This document shows, piece by piece, positions 53,050-62,048 of a DNA stretch of 64,000 nucleotides (the stretch's first letter is position 1; every line of letters starts with the position of its first letter). Origin of the DNA: Amycolatopsis mongoliensis. GTDB taxonomy: Bacteria; Actinomycetota; Actinomycetes; Mycobacteriales; Pseudonocardiaceae. The notes below the pieces were generated by a model. It made no database searches. It was not told the DNA's origin and saw only the letters and a list, made by a program, of their open reading frames with translations. The position numbers and the translations under genes were made by a program. The stretch lies in the NCBI RefSeq assembly GCF_030285665.1, contig NZ_CP127295.1, positions 2,170,001 through 2,234,000 of the forward strand. The letters run 5' to 3'.

Positions 53050-53133
53050 CGTGATCCGGGGCGGATCTCGCGTGATTGGGGAGGCATCACACGTGATTGG
53101 GGAGGCATCACGCGTGATTGGAGGGGCGACACG
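53050..53133. repeat. 21-bp tandem repeat, four units
   Basis: Four 21-bp units starting at 53050, 53071, 53092 and 53113. The second and third differ at one position, and the outer two are more diverged. Each good unit has a GTGAT...ATCAC inverted repeat. It sits between the P450 stop and the mca stop, in gene-free DNA. Confidence 0.9.
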
Positions 53134-53138
53134 GGGTT

Positions 53139-53984
53139 TCATGGGGTTACTCCGGTGAAGAGGTCCTCCTCCAAGGTGGGGCCTGGGGCTGGGTGGGCCA
53201 GGTGGTAGTCCTCGTAGGGCCAGGCTTTTCGTTCGATTTCGCGTGAGTGGGCGAAGTACGGGTGGGCCGGGTCGACCTGGGTCGTGTGGGCCAGGAGGGC
53301 GCGGTCGCGCGTGGCGAAGTGGGACTCGCAGCGGATTCGGGTGGTGACCGTCAACGGGTCTTCGAGCGGGAGTTCCGCGAGGACCTCGGCCATTGCGGAC
53401 TCCTGGCCGGCGGCCACGGTCGCGTCGTGGAGGGCTTGGAACCAGGCTCGGCTCAGGGTTGCTTGGTAGTACAGCTTTTGTGGTTGCCACGGTTCGCCGG
53501 TGCCGGGATAGCGGGCAGGGTTGGCGGCCGCGGTGAAGGCTTCGAGCGTCACCTCGTGGGTGCGGATGTGATCCGGGTGGGGGTAGCCGCCGGTTTCGTC
53601 GTAGGTGATCACGACGTGCGGGCGGAACTCGCGGATCAGCGCAACCAGCGGAGCGGCCGCTTCTGCCAGCGGAAGGGCCGCAAAGCAGCCTTCGGGCAGC
53701 GGTTCACCGTCGCCGGGCAGACCGGAGTCGACCAGACCGAGAAAACGCTGCCGGACACCCAGGATTCCGGCTGCCGCGGCCATCTCGCGACGACGGATCG
53801 CCGGGAGATCGGCGCGGGTTTCCGGAGTGTCCACGGCCGGGTTGAGGATGTCGCCGCGTTCACCGCCGGTGCACGTGGCCACCAGGACGTCGACGCCTTC
53901 GGCCGCGTAACGGGCCAGCGTCGCCGCGCCCTTGCTGGACTCGTCGTCGGGATGAGCGTGGACGCTCAAGAGGCGGAAGGTCAT
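53139..53984 (-). CDS. mca: Mycothiol S-conjugate amidase
   Basis: A 281-aa PIG-L family zinc amidase. SVHAHPDDESSKGAATLA carries the zinc motif HPDDE; YDETGGYPHPDH is the second part, with the third ligand in HPDH. The sequence resembles Mca more than MshB (length and the SSKGAA segment). Mca cleaves mycothiol S-conjugates to release mercapturic acids in drug detoxification. It starts at ATG 53984, overlapping the MFS exporter (ATGA), so detoxification and export may be linked. Confidence 0.93.
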   Translation of the reverse strand: MTFRLLSVHAHPDDESSKGAATLARYAAEGVDVLVATCTGGERGDILNPAVDTPETRADLPAIRRREMAAAAGILGVRQRFLGLVDSGLPGDGEPLPEGCFAALPLAEAAAPLVALIREFRPHVVITYDETGGYPHPDHIRTHEVTLEAFTAAANPARYPGTGEPWQPQKLYYQATLSRAWFQALHDATVAAGQESAMAEVLAELPLEDPLTVTTRIRCESHFATRDRALLAHTTQVDPAHPYFAHSREIERKAWPYEDYHLAHPAPGPTLEEDLFTGVTP

Positions 53985-55330
53985 CGGGTGCTCCTTCGAG
54001 GGAAGAACGCCGCGGGAACCAGGGTCAAGGCAGACAGCCCCAACGCCCACGTGAACGCGGTGCCGAACGCCGTGGCCGGCGACGACGATGTCAGTGCACT
54101 GTGGAGGATCGCCGCCAGGAGGGCCGTGCCGAGCGAGCCGCCGACGCGGTTGATCACGTTGAACGCGCTTGCCGCTCGCGGGATGCGGGAGCGCTCCAGG
54201 GAGCCGTACAGCGTCGTCATTCCCGGTGCTGTCGCCGCGCCCAACCCGGCTCCGCGGATCAGGAGCGAGGCCGTCAACAGGACTCCGCCAGGTGCCGAGG
54301 CGAGCTGGGTGAACACGACCGTTCCCAGCAGGGACAGGCCGATTCCGGCCAGCATCATCCGCCGGGGGCCGAAGCGTGCCAGGAGCCGCCCGCCCGCCAG
54401 CAGAACCGCTGCCGAGCCGAGAGCCTGGGGCGCCAGCAGCAGTCCGGCCTCCCACGGGCTCGCGTGCTCCACCTGCTCGTAGTACAGCGGCAGCAGCACC
54501 ATCGAGCTGTACAGCGACGCGCCCAGCAGGAAGGTGCTCACGCTCGCCACCGAGAAACCCCTGTCCCGGAACAGCTTCAGGTCGAGCACCGGCGACGGCG
54601 TCCGGCACGCGTGGACGCCGTACGCCAGCACCAGCACAGCTCCGGCCACCCCGGCGACGGCCACGCCCTCGGCCAAGCCGTAGACGAACGCCGCGAGCCC
54701 CGGGGAAAGCAGCAGGATCCCGCGGACGTCCAAAGGCGAACGGGCACCGGAAGGTGCAGGAGCCGGCAGCAGCCGGCGGGCGACCACGAACGTCGCCAGG
54801 CCCAGCGGGACGACGCCGAAGAACATCCAGCGCCAGCCGAAGTCCGCCACCAGTGCGCCGCCGAGCAGCGGGCCCAGCACCGGGGCCACCGTGGCCGGCA
54901 GGGTGATCACCCCGATCATGCGCCCCAGCGCCGGGCCCGCCGCCTGCGCGAACACCGCCTGCCCGACCGGCTGCATCAGCCCGCCGCCCAGGCCGTGGAG
55001 CACCCGGAACGCGATCAGTGCCGGCGCCGACCACGCGAAGCCGCACAGCAGCGTGCCCGCCGTGAAGATCGCCACCGCCGTCAGCCACACCGCGCGACCG
55101 CCGAAGCGGTCGGTCAGCCAGCCGGACAGCGGGATCGCCGCCGACGCCGCGAGCAGGTACGCGCTCGCCACCCACTGCACCGTCGTGACCGGGCTGCCCA
55201 GGTCACGGGCGATCGAGTCGATCCCGACGGTCACGATCGTCGCGTCGAGGATCGACAGCACCGCGCCCATGATCAGGACGCCACCGAGCTTCCACAGCGC
55301 CGCGTCGGGACGGGCCACCGCCGTCGTCAC
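53981..55330 (-). CDS. DHA2-type MFS multidrug exporter
   Basis: A 449-aa permease of the DHA2 (EmrB/QacA) group with about 14 helices. Motif LDATIVTVGIDSIARDL (motif D1) is in helix 1, and LTDRFGGRAV is the A motif. Start GTG 55330, with GGGAGGT at a normal distance; GTG 55336 is in frame but too close to it. Probably repressed by the divergent TetR through the inverted repeats in the gap. Likely drug or toxin exporter. Confidence 0.92.
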   Translation of the reverse strand: MTTAVARPDAALWKLGGVLIMGAVLSILDATIVTVGIDSIARDLGSPVTTVQWVASAYLLAASAAIPLSGWLTDRFGGRAVWLTAVAIFTAGTLLCGFAWSAPALIAFRVLHGLGGGLMQPVGQAVFAQAAGPALGRMIGVITLPATVAPVLGPLLGGALVADFGWRWMFFGVVPLGLATFVVARRLLPAPAPSGARSPLDVRGILLLSPGLAAFVYGLAEGVAVAGVAGAVLVLAYGVHACRTPSPVLDLKLFRDRGFSVASVSTFLLGASLYSSMVLLPLYYEQVEHASPWEAGLLLAPQALGSAAVLLAGGRLLARFGPRRMMLAGIGLSLLGTVVFTQLASAPGGVLLTASLLIRGAGLGAATAPGMTTLYGSLERSRIPRAASAFNVINRVGGSLGTALLAAILHSALTSSSPATAFGTAFTWALGLSALTLVPAAFFPRRSTR

Positions 55331-55351
55331 ATCCACACCTCCCAGAGGATT

Positions 55352-55415
55352 AGGTCGGACCTCAGATTAGGTCGAACCCATTCATTGGGTCAAGCACAAA
55401 CTTGGGTTCGACCCA
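55352..55415. promoter_or_regulatory. TetR operator region
   Basis: Inverted repeats between the divergent genes: AGGTCGGACCT (55352-55362), GGTCGAACCCA (55370-55380) with TGGGTTCGACC (55403-55413), and the 13-bp palindrome TGGGTTCGACCCA (55403-55415). Likely binding sites for the adjacent TetR regulator. Confidence 0.7.
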
Positions 55416-55428
55416 GTAGGGTGACGGC

Positions 55429-56019
55429 ATGAGCGAGGGACTCCGGGCCCAGAAGAAGCACGAGACCAGGAAGACCATCTCGGACGTCGCGACGAAGCTG
55501 TTCATCCGCGACGGCTTCGAGGACGTGACGATCGCGGAGATCGCCCACGAGGCGCGGGTCGCCAAGATGACCGTGACCAACCACTTCCCGCGCAAGGAGG
55601 ACCTGGTCTTCGACATCCGCGCGGACTTCACGTCCTGGCCGGCCACCCTGGTCCGCGACAGCGTCTTCCACGACACCCGCGAGCTCTACTTCGAAGCGCT
55701 GGGTGCCGAGCACGCGCTGGTCGGCTTCTCGGGCCCGGGCTTCGTGCGGATGATCAAGGAGAGCCCGGTCCTGACGAACGCCCTGCACGAGATGCACCGC
55801 GAGCGCGAGGCAGCCCTCACGCACCTGTTGATCCGGCGCCATCCCGAGGAGGGACTTCCGCCGGTGCTCGCCGCCGCCCACCTCGCGACGGTGCTGCGAG
55901 TGCTCTTCCAAGAGGTCTTCGACCGCACGCTGGCGGACGAGAAACAGATCGCCGACGCGGTGTGGCCCGCCGCCGAACTGGCCTTCGACCAGCTGGAACC
56001 GGTGCTCGGCCGGTACTAG
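55429..56019 (+). CDS. TetR-family transcriptional regulator
   Basis: A 196-aa TetR regulator. The helix-turn-helix is at about 10-55 (TRKTISDVATKLFIRDGFEDVTIAEIAHEARVAKMTVTNHFPRKEDL), followed by a helical ligand domain. ATG start at 55429. Divergent from the DHA2 exporter, so it likely represses that operon. Its stop interlocks with the DUF4328 gene stop (CTAG). Confidence 0.93.
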   Translation: MSEGLRAQKKHETRKTISDVATKLFIRDGFEDVTIAEIAHEARVAKMTVTNHFPRKEDLVFDIRADFTSWPATLVRDSVFHDTRELYFEALGAEHALVGFSGPGFVRMIKESPVLTNALHEMHREREAALTHLLIRRHPEEGLPPVLAAAHLATVLRVLFQEVFDRTLADEKQIADAVWPAAELAFDQLEPVLGRY

Positions 56020-57053
56020 CGCGCCGCGCCGGCAGGGCGGGCGTTGCGCAGCTCGGGCTCCGGGGCACCCGCCACCTTCAGCACGCGCATCGAGCGCACG
56101 GCGCGCGCGTCCGACGGCGCCAGCAGCGCCGTGAACCGCCGCACGACCAGCGCCGTCACCACGGCGAGCGTGGCCGCCGCAAGGTCGGTCAGCGCGACCA
56201 GGACGACGCTGTCGGCCATCGACTGGACGTCGTCGCGGAAGCGCCAGACGATCGTCACGCCCAGCAGCACCCAGTTCAGCACCCAGGCGCCCCACCACAC
56301 GAGCACCTGGCGCGACGGCTTCGGCCGGACGTCGCGCGGGCGGCCCAGCACCGCGTGCTCCAGCTCGCCGGCGATCGACAGCGCCATCGGCAGGTTCGCC
56401 ACCGGCACGAGGATGCCGACCAGCACCTGCCACCCGGGCCGCGGCGGGTCGTCGCCCGAAACGTCCGCCGCCGCCCGGCGGGCGACCAGCAGCCACCAGA
56501 GCGACAACCCGGCGGGCAGCAGCGCGAGGACCGAGGCCAGCAGGCCCGCGGTGAGCACGAAGCCGTCGGAGAACGCCACCACCGAACGGTTCAGCGCGGA
56601 CTCGCGACCCTGGACGAGCAGCACGTACCGCCAGATCTCCGCGCCGGCGGCGACCACGGAAAGGACGGCGAACCCGAAGAGGACGCCGATCAAGCTGCGG
56701 CTGAGCACCGGCATCCGGTCGATCGGGCGGACCTCGTCCGACGCCGTGCCGGGCACCGACGTCGGGCGGCGCCAGACCAGGTTGGGGAAGCCCCAGCGCG
56801 GCGGCACCGGGTACGACGGCGGCCCGTAGTACCGCTCGGGCGGCACGACCCGGCGACGGGGCCACGCGCCCGGCGGCGGGGTCGCCACCCAGCGCAGCTT
56901 CGGCCGGTACCCGGGACGGCGGTGGTACGGGTACGGCTCCTGCTGGGCGGCCAGCGCCCGGCCCTGCAGCTGCTGGGCGTTCGGCGGCGGCGCCTGGCGC
57001 GGCCAGTACCCCGGGGGGTACTGGGATCCGATCGGAGGCTGCCCCGGGTGCAA
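56016..57053 (-). CDS. DUF4328 membrane protein
   Basis: A 345-aa protein with a Pro/Tyr/Arg-rich cytoplasmic N-terminus of about 110 aa (YWPRQAPPP, RPGYRPKLR) and a membrane part with about six helices. The C-terminal domain RPGWQVLVGILVPVANLPMALSIAGELEHAVLG...WWGAWVLNWVLLG is typical of DUF4328. Its only in-frame start near the boundary is a TTG at 57053, 2 bases after the rhodanese stop. Function unknown. Confidence 0.8.
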   Translation of the reverse strand: MHPGQPPIGSQYPPGYWPRQAPPPNAQQLQGRALAAQQEPYPYHRRPGYRPKLRWVATPPPGAWPRRRVVPPERYYGPPSYPVPPRWGFPNLVWRRPTSVPGTASDEVRPIDRMPVLSRSLIGVLFGFAVLSVVAAGAEIWRYVLLVQGRESALNRSVVAFSDGFVLTAGLLASVLALLPAGLSLWWLLVARRAAADVSGDDPPRPGWQVLVGILVPVANLPMALSIAGELEHAVLGRPRDVRPKPSRQVLVWWGAWVLNWVLLGVTIVWRFRDDVQSMADSVVLVALTDLAAATLAVVTALVVRRFTALLAPSDARAVRSMRVLKVAGAPEPELRNARPAGAAR

Positions 57054-57055
57054 GG

Positions 57056-57415
57056 CTAGATCACTTCGGGTTCGATACCGGGGTGCTCGCCGACCATCGA
57101 CCGGCCTTCGCGCTGCCACGCGCCCATGCCGCCGGCGACGTTCACCGCGTCCCAGCCGCTCTGGTTGAGCCAGGCGGTCGCCCGCGCGGACCGGCCGCCG
57201 CTGCGGCAGATCACGTGGATCGGCTGGTCGTCGGGCAGGTCGGTCAGCTCGCCGACGCGGGCGGGCAGCTCCCCCATCGGGATGTGCACCGCGCCGGGCG
57301 CGTGCCCGGCGGCCCACTCGTCGTCTTCGCGGACGTCGAGCAGCACGAGGCCGTCCTTGGGCAGGTCGCGGACCTCGGCGGTCGGCAGTTCAGCAGGGCT
57401 CACCACGATCTCCAT
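57056..57415 (-). CDS. Rhodanese-domain protein
   Basis: A 119-aa single rhodanese domain. LLDVREDDEWAAGHAPGAVHIPM and the active loop ICRSGGRSARA with a Cys nucleophile are both present. Single-domain rhodaneses transfer sulfane sulfur; the acceptor is unknown. ATG start at 57415. Co-oriented with and close to the DUF4328 gene. Confidence 0.94.
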   Translation of the reverse strand: MEIVVSPAELPTAEVRDLPKDGLVLLDVREDDEWAAGHAPGAVHIPMGELPARVGELTDLPDDQPIHVICRSGGRSARATAWLNQSGWDAVNVAGGMGAWQREGRSMVGEHPGIEPEVI

Positions 57416-57457
57416 GCTGCCATGCGGGGGCGTTGCCCGCGCGTGAGGTGGACCGGA

Positions 57458-57490
57458 GAAAGGGCCTCCCGGCCACCGGAAGGCCCTTTC
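57458..57490. terminator. Terminator after the first symporter gene
   Basis: A 10-bp stem (57458-57467 with 57481-57490) GAAAGGGCCT...AGGCCCTTTC. It lies 10 bp downstream of the symporter stop and in front of the rhodanese gene. Confidence 0.85.
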
Positions 57491-57500
57491 GCCGCCGAAC

Positions 57501-59129
57501 TCAGTGCGAGACGGCCTTCTCGGCGCCCGCGCCGGTCAGCGCGCGGACCTCCATCTCCGCGTACTTCCCGGCGTTCCGCTCCTTCGACAGGACCGTGCCG
57601 AGCCAGCCGAGCAGGAACGCCGCCGGGATCGAGACCAGGCCCGGGTTGTCGAGCGGGAACCAGTGGAAGTCGACGCCCTGGATCATCGACGCGCTCTTGC
57701 CCGTCTTCGGGTCGACCGGCTTGCCCGAGACCGCCGGCGAGAAGACGATCAGCACGATGGTGACGAGCAGGCCGCCGTAGATCGACCACAGCGCGCCCTG
57801 GGTGTTGAACCGCTTCCAGAACAGCGAGTACAGGATCGTCGGCAGGTTCGCCGACGCCGCCACCGCGAACGCCAGGGCCACCAGGAAAGCGACGTTCTGG
57901 CTCTTCGCCAGGATGCCGCCCGCGATGGCCAGCGCACCGATCACCAGCGCCGTGATCCGGGCGACGCGGACCTCGCCGCCGGTGGAGATCTGCCCCTTCT
58001 TGAGCACGCTCGCGTAGACGTCGTGGGCGAAGGACGCGGACGCCGTGATCGTCAGGCCGGCGACCACCGCGAGGATCGTCGCGAACGCGACCGCGGAGAT
58101 GAACCCCAGCAGCACCGGGCCGCCCAGCTCGAGCGCCAGCAGCGGGGCCGCCGCGTTCGTCGTCCCCGGGGCCTTGGAGATCTTGTCCGGCCCGACGATC
58201 GCGCCCGCGCCGTAGCCGAGCACCAGCGTGAACAGGTAGAAGACGCCGATCAGCACGATGGCCCAGACCACCGAGCGGCGCGCGTCCCTCGCGGTCGGCA
58301 CCGTGTAGAAGCGCATCAGGACGTGGGGCAGGCCCGCCGTGCCGAGCACGAGCGCGATGCCGAGCGACAGGAAGTCGAGCTTCGTCGTGCCCGTCTTGCC
58401 GTACTGCTTGCCCGGGTCGAGCAGCGCCGCGCCGCCCTTGCCGCCCTTGTCGACGGCGGCCTGGAACAGGCTGGACAGGTTGAAGCCGTACTTGCCGAGC
58501 ACCCACAGCGTCATCGCGAACGCGCCGACGATCAGCAGCGCCGCTTTGATGATCTGCACCCAGGTGGTGCCCTTCATGCCGCCGATCAGCACATACACGA
58601 TCATGATCACGCCGACGACGGCGATCACGATGTCCTGTCCCGCTTCGCCCGAGATGCCGAGCAGCAGGTTGACCAGACCACCGGCACCCGCCATCTGCGC
58701 GAGCAGGTAGAAGAACGACACGGCCAGCGTCGAAACCGCCGCCGCCGCCCGCACCGGCGTCTGCTTCATGCGGAACGCGAGGACGTCGCCCATCGTGAAC
58801 TTGCCGGTGTTGCGCAGCAGTTCCGCGACCAGCAGCAAGGCGACGAGCCACGCGACCAGGAAGCCGATCGAATAGAGGAAACCGTCGTAGCCGTTGATGG
58901 CGATCGCGCCCGCGATGCCCAGGAACGACGCCGCCGAAAGGTAGTCACCGGAAATCGCGATGCCGTTCTGCGGGCCGGTGAACGCCCGGCCGGCGGCGTA
59001 GTAGTCCGACGCCGTCTTCGTGTTCCGGCTGGCCCGGAACACGATCACCAGCGTGATCGCGACGAAGACCAGGAAGATGATGATGTTGAGGGTGGAGTTG
59101 CTGCCCTCCACGCCCGCCGCGAGGTTCAT
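57501..59129 (-). CDS. actP: Cation/acetate symporter (SSS family)
   Basis: A 542-aa sodium:solute symporter of the ActP/MctC acetate type, with about 13 transmembrane helices. SDYYAAGRAFTGPQNGIAISGDYLSAASFLG, GTAGLPHVLMRFYTV and ATILAVVAGLTITASASFAHDVY match the acetate/monocarboxylate permease pattern, including the LPH...RF segment. ATG start at 59129, overlapping the DUF485 stop (ATGA), so the two are one operon. A long upstream ORF is not part of it. Confidence 0.93.
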   Translation of the reverse strand: MNLAAGVEGSNSTLNIIIFLVFVAITLVIVFRASRNTKTASDYYAAGRAFTGPQNGIAISGDYLSAASFLGIAGAIAINGYDGFLYSIGFLVAWLVALLLVAELLRNTGKFTMGDVLAFRMKQTPVRAAAAVSTLAVSFFYLLAQMAGAGGLVNLLLGISGEAGQDIVIAVVGVIMIVYVLIGGMKGTTWVQIIKAALLIVGAFAMTLWVLGKYGFNLSSLFQAAVDKGGKGGAALLDPGKQYGKTGTTKLDFLSLGIALVLGTAGLPHVLMRFYTVPTARDARRSVVWAIVLIGVFYLFTLVLGYGAGAIVGPDKISKAPGTTNAAAPLLALELGGPVLLGFISAVAFATILAVVAGLTITASASFAHDVYASVLKKGQISTGGEVRVARITALVIGALAIAGGILAKSQNVAFLVALAFAVAASANLPTILYSLFWKRFNTQGALWSIYGGLLVTIVLIVFSPAVSGKPVDPKTGKSASMIQGVDFHWFPLDNPGLVSIPAAFLLGWLGTVLSKERNAGKYAEMEVRALTGAGAEKAVSH

Positions 59130-59476
59130 TTGACCGGCTCTCCTTCGATCCGTGCGCGGATTTCGTCGGCGACCGGGTCGAGCTTCCGGTTGGCGTAGCG
59201 CACGTAGAGGCCCGTGATGACGAACGTCGAGACGAACTGCAGCAGGCCGAAGACCAGGCCGACGTTGATGTTGCCGACCAGCTTCGTGCTCATGAAGCCG
59301 TGCGCGTAGTCGGCGAGGAGCACGTACAGCAGGTACCAAAGCAGGAACAGCGCGGTCATCGGGAACACGAAAACGCGCAATCGGCGGCGCAGGTCCGTGA
59401 ATTCGGGACTCCCCTGGACGCTCTCCCAGTCGGTCTGCGGCTCCGCGCCACCGACGTCGTGTTCGGTGCTGCTCAC
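59126..59476 (-). CDS. DUF485 membrane protein, partner of the symporter
   Basis: A 116-aa protein of the DUF485 (YjcH-like) family that accompanies ActP-type permeases. Two transmembrane helices (FVFPMTALFLLWYLLYVLLADYAHGFM and GLVFGLLQFVSTFVITGLYVRYA) separate acidic cytoplasmic ends. GTG start behind GGAG, replacing an open frame that runs 46 codons upstream. Likely supports acetate uptake. Confidence 0.9.
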   Translation of the reverse strand: MSSTEHDVGGAEPQTDWESVQGSPEFTDLRRRLRVFVFPMTALFLLWYLLYVLLADYAHGFMSTKLVGNINVGLVFGLLQFVSTFVITGLYVRYANRKLDPVADEIRARIEGEPVK

Positions 59477-59680
59477 AGCGGATCTCCACCTTCCCGTTCT
59501 CGTACTGGCCGTACTGTTTGAAGCCAACGGACCGTAAAGAGTTAACGGCGTAGTTGGTAAGCCCCCAATCGGGCGCTTGACCTTGAGTAGAAAACCACCG
59601 AGAGATTCGCGCACGATGTCCGGTTAGCGGACCGACTTTCACACGATCGGGTAAAGAATTTCTGACCGACCGTCAGTGCG

Positions 59681-61471
59681 TCACTTGCGGTGCCGGCCCC
59701 GCCCGGCGACCCGCGTCTTCTCCTCGGCCTGGCCGAACCGGGCGACCGCCCGGTCACGCATGAAGCCGAGCGGATCGGGCGCGTGCAGCCGCAGCATGAT
59801 GTCGTGCACGTGCTCCGGGCGCCCGTACCCGGTCGCGCGGCTGACGAAGTACGTCGTGACGAAGGCGACCGGAACGGTGATCAGCGCGGGCTGGTTGACG
59901 AACCACGGGGCCCAGCCGCCGGTGTAGCCGCTCACGACGTTGACGATCAGCGCGGCCAGCACGAGCCCGCCGCCGACGAACATCCCGGCCAGCGCACCCG
60001 GCCAGGACAGCTTGCGCCACCAGATCCCCAGCACCAGCAGCGGGCTGAACGTCGACGCGGCGAGCGCGAACGTCAGCCCGATCGACAGCGAGATGTCCTC
60101 CGGCCGCAGCGCGACCGCCAGCGCGATCGGGAACAGCGCGACCAGCCCGGTCGCCACGCGGAAGTCGCGCACCCGGCCGGGCAGCAGGTCGGTCGACACC
60201 ACCCCGGCGACGCTGACCAGCAGCCCGGACGTGCTGGAGAGGAACGCGGCGAACGCGCCGGCCGCGGTGACCGCGCCGAGGAGCTGGCCGCCGACCCCCG
60301 GCAGCATCGCCGAGGGCAACCGCAGGATCGCCGCGTCCGTCTTGCCGGTGACCAGCAGCTCCGGGACGTACATCCGGGACAGGGCGCCGAGCAGCGTCGG
60401 GAACAGGTAGAACAGCCCGAGCAGCAGCAGGACGTGCACGGTCGTGCGGCGCGCGGCCTTGCCGTCCGGGTTGGTGTAGAAGCGGACCAGCACGTGCGGC
60501 AGGCCCATCGTGCCCAGGAACGTCGCGAACATCAGCGAGTACGTCTGGAGCAGGTCGGTGAGGCTGCCTGACCCCGGGTGCAGCCAGTTCGCGTTGTCCG
60601 CGACCGAGTCGCTGACGACCGGCACCGGCGTGCCGGCCAGGAACTTCAGCGTGGTGCCCTCGGAAACCGTGTGCGGGGCCAGCGGGGTCCAGTGCGTCGG
60701 GCCGGCGGCCGGGCCGTTGTCGGTGCGGCCGTAGGCCCAGAGGTAGGTGTCGTTCCGGACGTGCAGGGTGACATCGGTTTGGACGTCCACTGTGGTGTCG
60801 GCGGTGAACACCGGCGGCGCGGCCGCGCCGAGCGGGCGGAAGCCGTCCGGTCCGCCGCCTGCGAAGAAGACCATGCACAGCACGAACGCGGGCACCGAGA
60901 TCGCGAACAGCTTGAGCCAGTACTGGAAGGCCTGGACGACGGTGATCGCGCGCATGCCGCCGGCGATCACGTTGAACGCCACCACGACCATCACCGCGAC
61001 GGCGCCGGCCCACACCGGCACCGGCAGGATCGTCGCCAGCGTCAGGCCGGCGCCCTGCAGCTGCGGGACCATGTAGAGGATCCCGATGAACACGACGAAC
61101 GCCGTGGAGAACCGGCGGAGGCCCTTCGAGCCGAGGCGCATCTCGACGAAGTCGGGCAGCGTGTACGCGCCGGAGCGCCGCAGCGGTGCCGCGACGAAGA
61201 GCATCAGCGCGAGGTAGCCCGCGGTGAAGCCGATCGGGAACCACAGCGCGTCGGCGCCGTCCTTGAGCACGATGCCCGCGATGCCGAGGAACGACGCCGC
61301 GGACAGGTATTCACCGGAGATCGCGGCGGCGTTGCGGCGGGACCGCACGGTCCGCCGGGCGACCAGGAAGTCGTGGGTGCTCGTGGCCGAACGCGAAGAG
61401 CGGTGACCGAGGAAGAACGTCACCACGGCGACCAGCACGATGCCGGTCAAGGCCCACGGGTTCAGCTGCAC
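59681..61471 (-). CDS. Second sodium:solute (acetate-type) symporter
   Basis: A 596-aa SSS-family permease related to the cation/acetate symporters. It shares SGEYLSAASFLGIAG, MGLPHVLVRFYTNPDGKAARRT and SSTSGLLVSVAGVVSTDLL with ActP. It has an insert of about 100 aa (about 225-320: DVQTDVTLHVRNDTYLW, THWTPLAPHTV) that is beta-rich and outside the membrane. It is preceded by a gap of 30 bp from a membrane-protein gene and is on the same strand as the LytTR regulator. Substrate may be a short carboxylate. Confidence 0.9.
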   Translation of the reverse strand: MQLNPWALTGIVLVAVVTFFLGHRSSRSATSTHDFLVARRTVRSRRNAAAISGEYLSAASFLGIAGIVLKDGADALWFPIGFTAGYLALMLFVAAPLRRSGAYTLPDFVEMRLGSKGLRRFSTAFVVFIGILYMVPQLQGAGLTLATILPVPVWAGAVAVMVVVAFNVIAGGMRAITVVQAFQYWLKLFAISVPAFVLCMVFFAGGGPDGFRPLGAAAPPVFTADTTVDVQTDVTLHVRNDTYLWAYGRTDNGPAAGPTHWTPLAPHTVSEGTTLKFLAGTPVPVVSDSVADNANWLHPGSGSLTDLLQTYSLMFATFLGTMGLPHVLVRFYTNPDGKAARRTTVHVLLLLGLFYLFPTLLGALSRMYVPELLVTGKTDAAILRLPSAMLPGVGGQLLGAVTAAGAFAAFLSSTSGLLVSVAGVVSTDLLPGRVRDFRVATGLVALFPIALAVALRPEDISLSIGLTFALAASTFSPLLVLGIWWRKLSWPGALAGMFVGGGLVLAALIVNVVSGYTGGWAPWFVNQPALITVPVAFVTTYFVSRATGYGRPEHVHDIMLRLHAPDPLGFMRDRAVARFGQAEEKTRVAGRGRHRK

Positions 61472-61501
61472 GGAGGAATCCTCGCACGAGTGAGTGCGAA
61501 A

Positions 61502-62035
61502 CTAGTTTTCGATCATGTCCACGAACGCGCGTTCGTTGCGTTCGGCCAGCCGGTTGTACCAGATGCCCACGCCGAACAGGAACGGGAACGGCAGGACGCC
61601 GAGGATCAGCCAGGCCACGGGGATGCCCACCACGCTCAACCGGGAGAACCCGGGCAGCAGGTAGAACAGCACCGGCAGCGAACCGAACACGACGGCGACG
61701 AGCCCGGCCAGCAGCAACGCCGTCCGCAGCTGGACCTTCACCAGGTGGTCCTTCACGAGCAGCTTTCCCCAGCTGGTCTGCTCTTCCAGCTCGACGCGGG
61801 CGCGCAGGGTGCCGGCGCCGCGACGCGGGTCGTTGAGGATCACTCGTTCCCGCTTGGGCCTGGCGTGGTGGTCCGGCTTCGGCGCCGGCTCGTTCTCCGG
61901 CGCCGGCGGGAGCGGCTCGACGACGGCCTGGTCCGTCGGCTGGGGCAGCGGCCGCTGCTGGCGGGCGCGCCGGCCGAGCGTCGGATCGGGCTCTCGCACG
62001 CCGTTCGTGCGGCGCTCGTAGAAGTCGTCGGTCAT
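61502..62035 (-). CDS. Membrane protein with Pro/Arg-rich tail, symporter partner
   Basis: A 177-aa protein with a hydrophilic N-terminus of about 90 aa rich in Pro, Arg and Glu and two hydrophobic helices (about 103-130 and 137-160), ending WYNRLAERNERAFVDMIEN. The layout resembles DUF485-type partners with an added N-terminus. Likely co-transcribed with the second symporter and the LytTR regulator. Function unknown. Confidence 0.78.
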   Translation of the reverse strand: MTDDFYERRTNGVREPDPTLGRRARQQRPLPQPTDQAVVEPLPPAPENEPAPKPDHHARPKRERVILNDPRRGAGTLRARVELEEQTSWGKLLVKDHLVKVQLRTALLLAGLVAVVFGSLPVLFYLLPGFSRLSVVGIPVAWLILGVLPFPFLFGVGIWYNRLAERNERAFVDMIEN

Positions 62036-62048
62036 GACCGGGCCCGGG

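Noticed and set aside
53050..53133. A CRISPR array
   Set aside because: Units are contiguous with no spacers, 21 bp long and only four in number, and no cas genes exist in the window.
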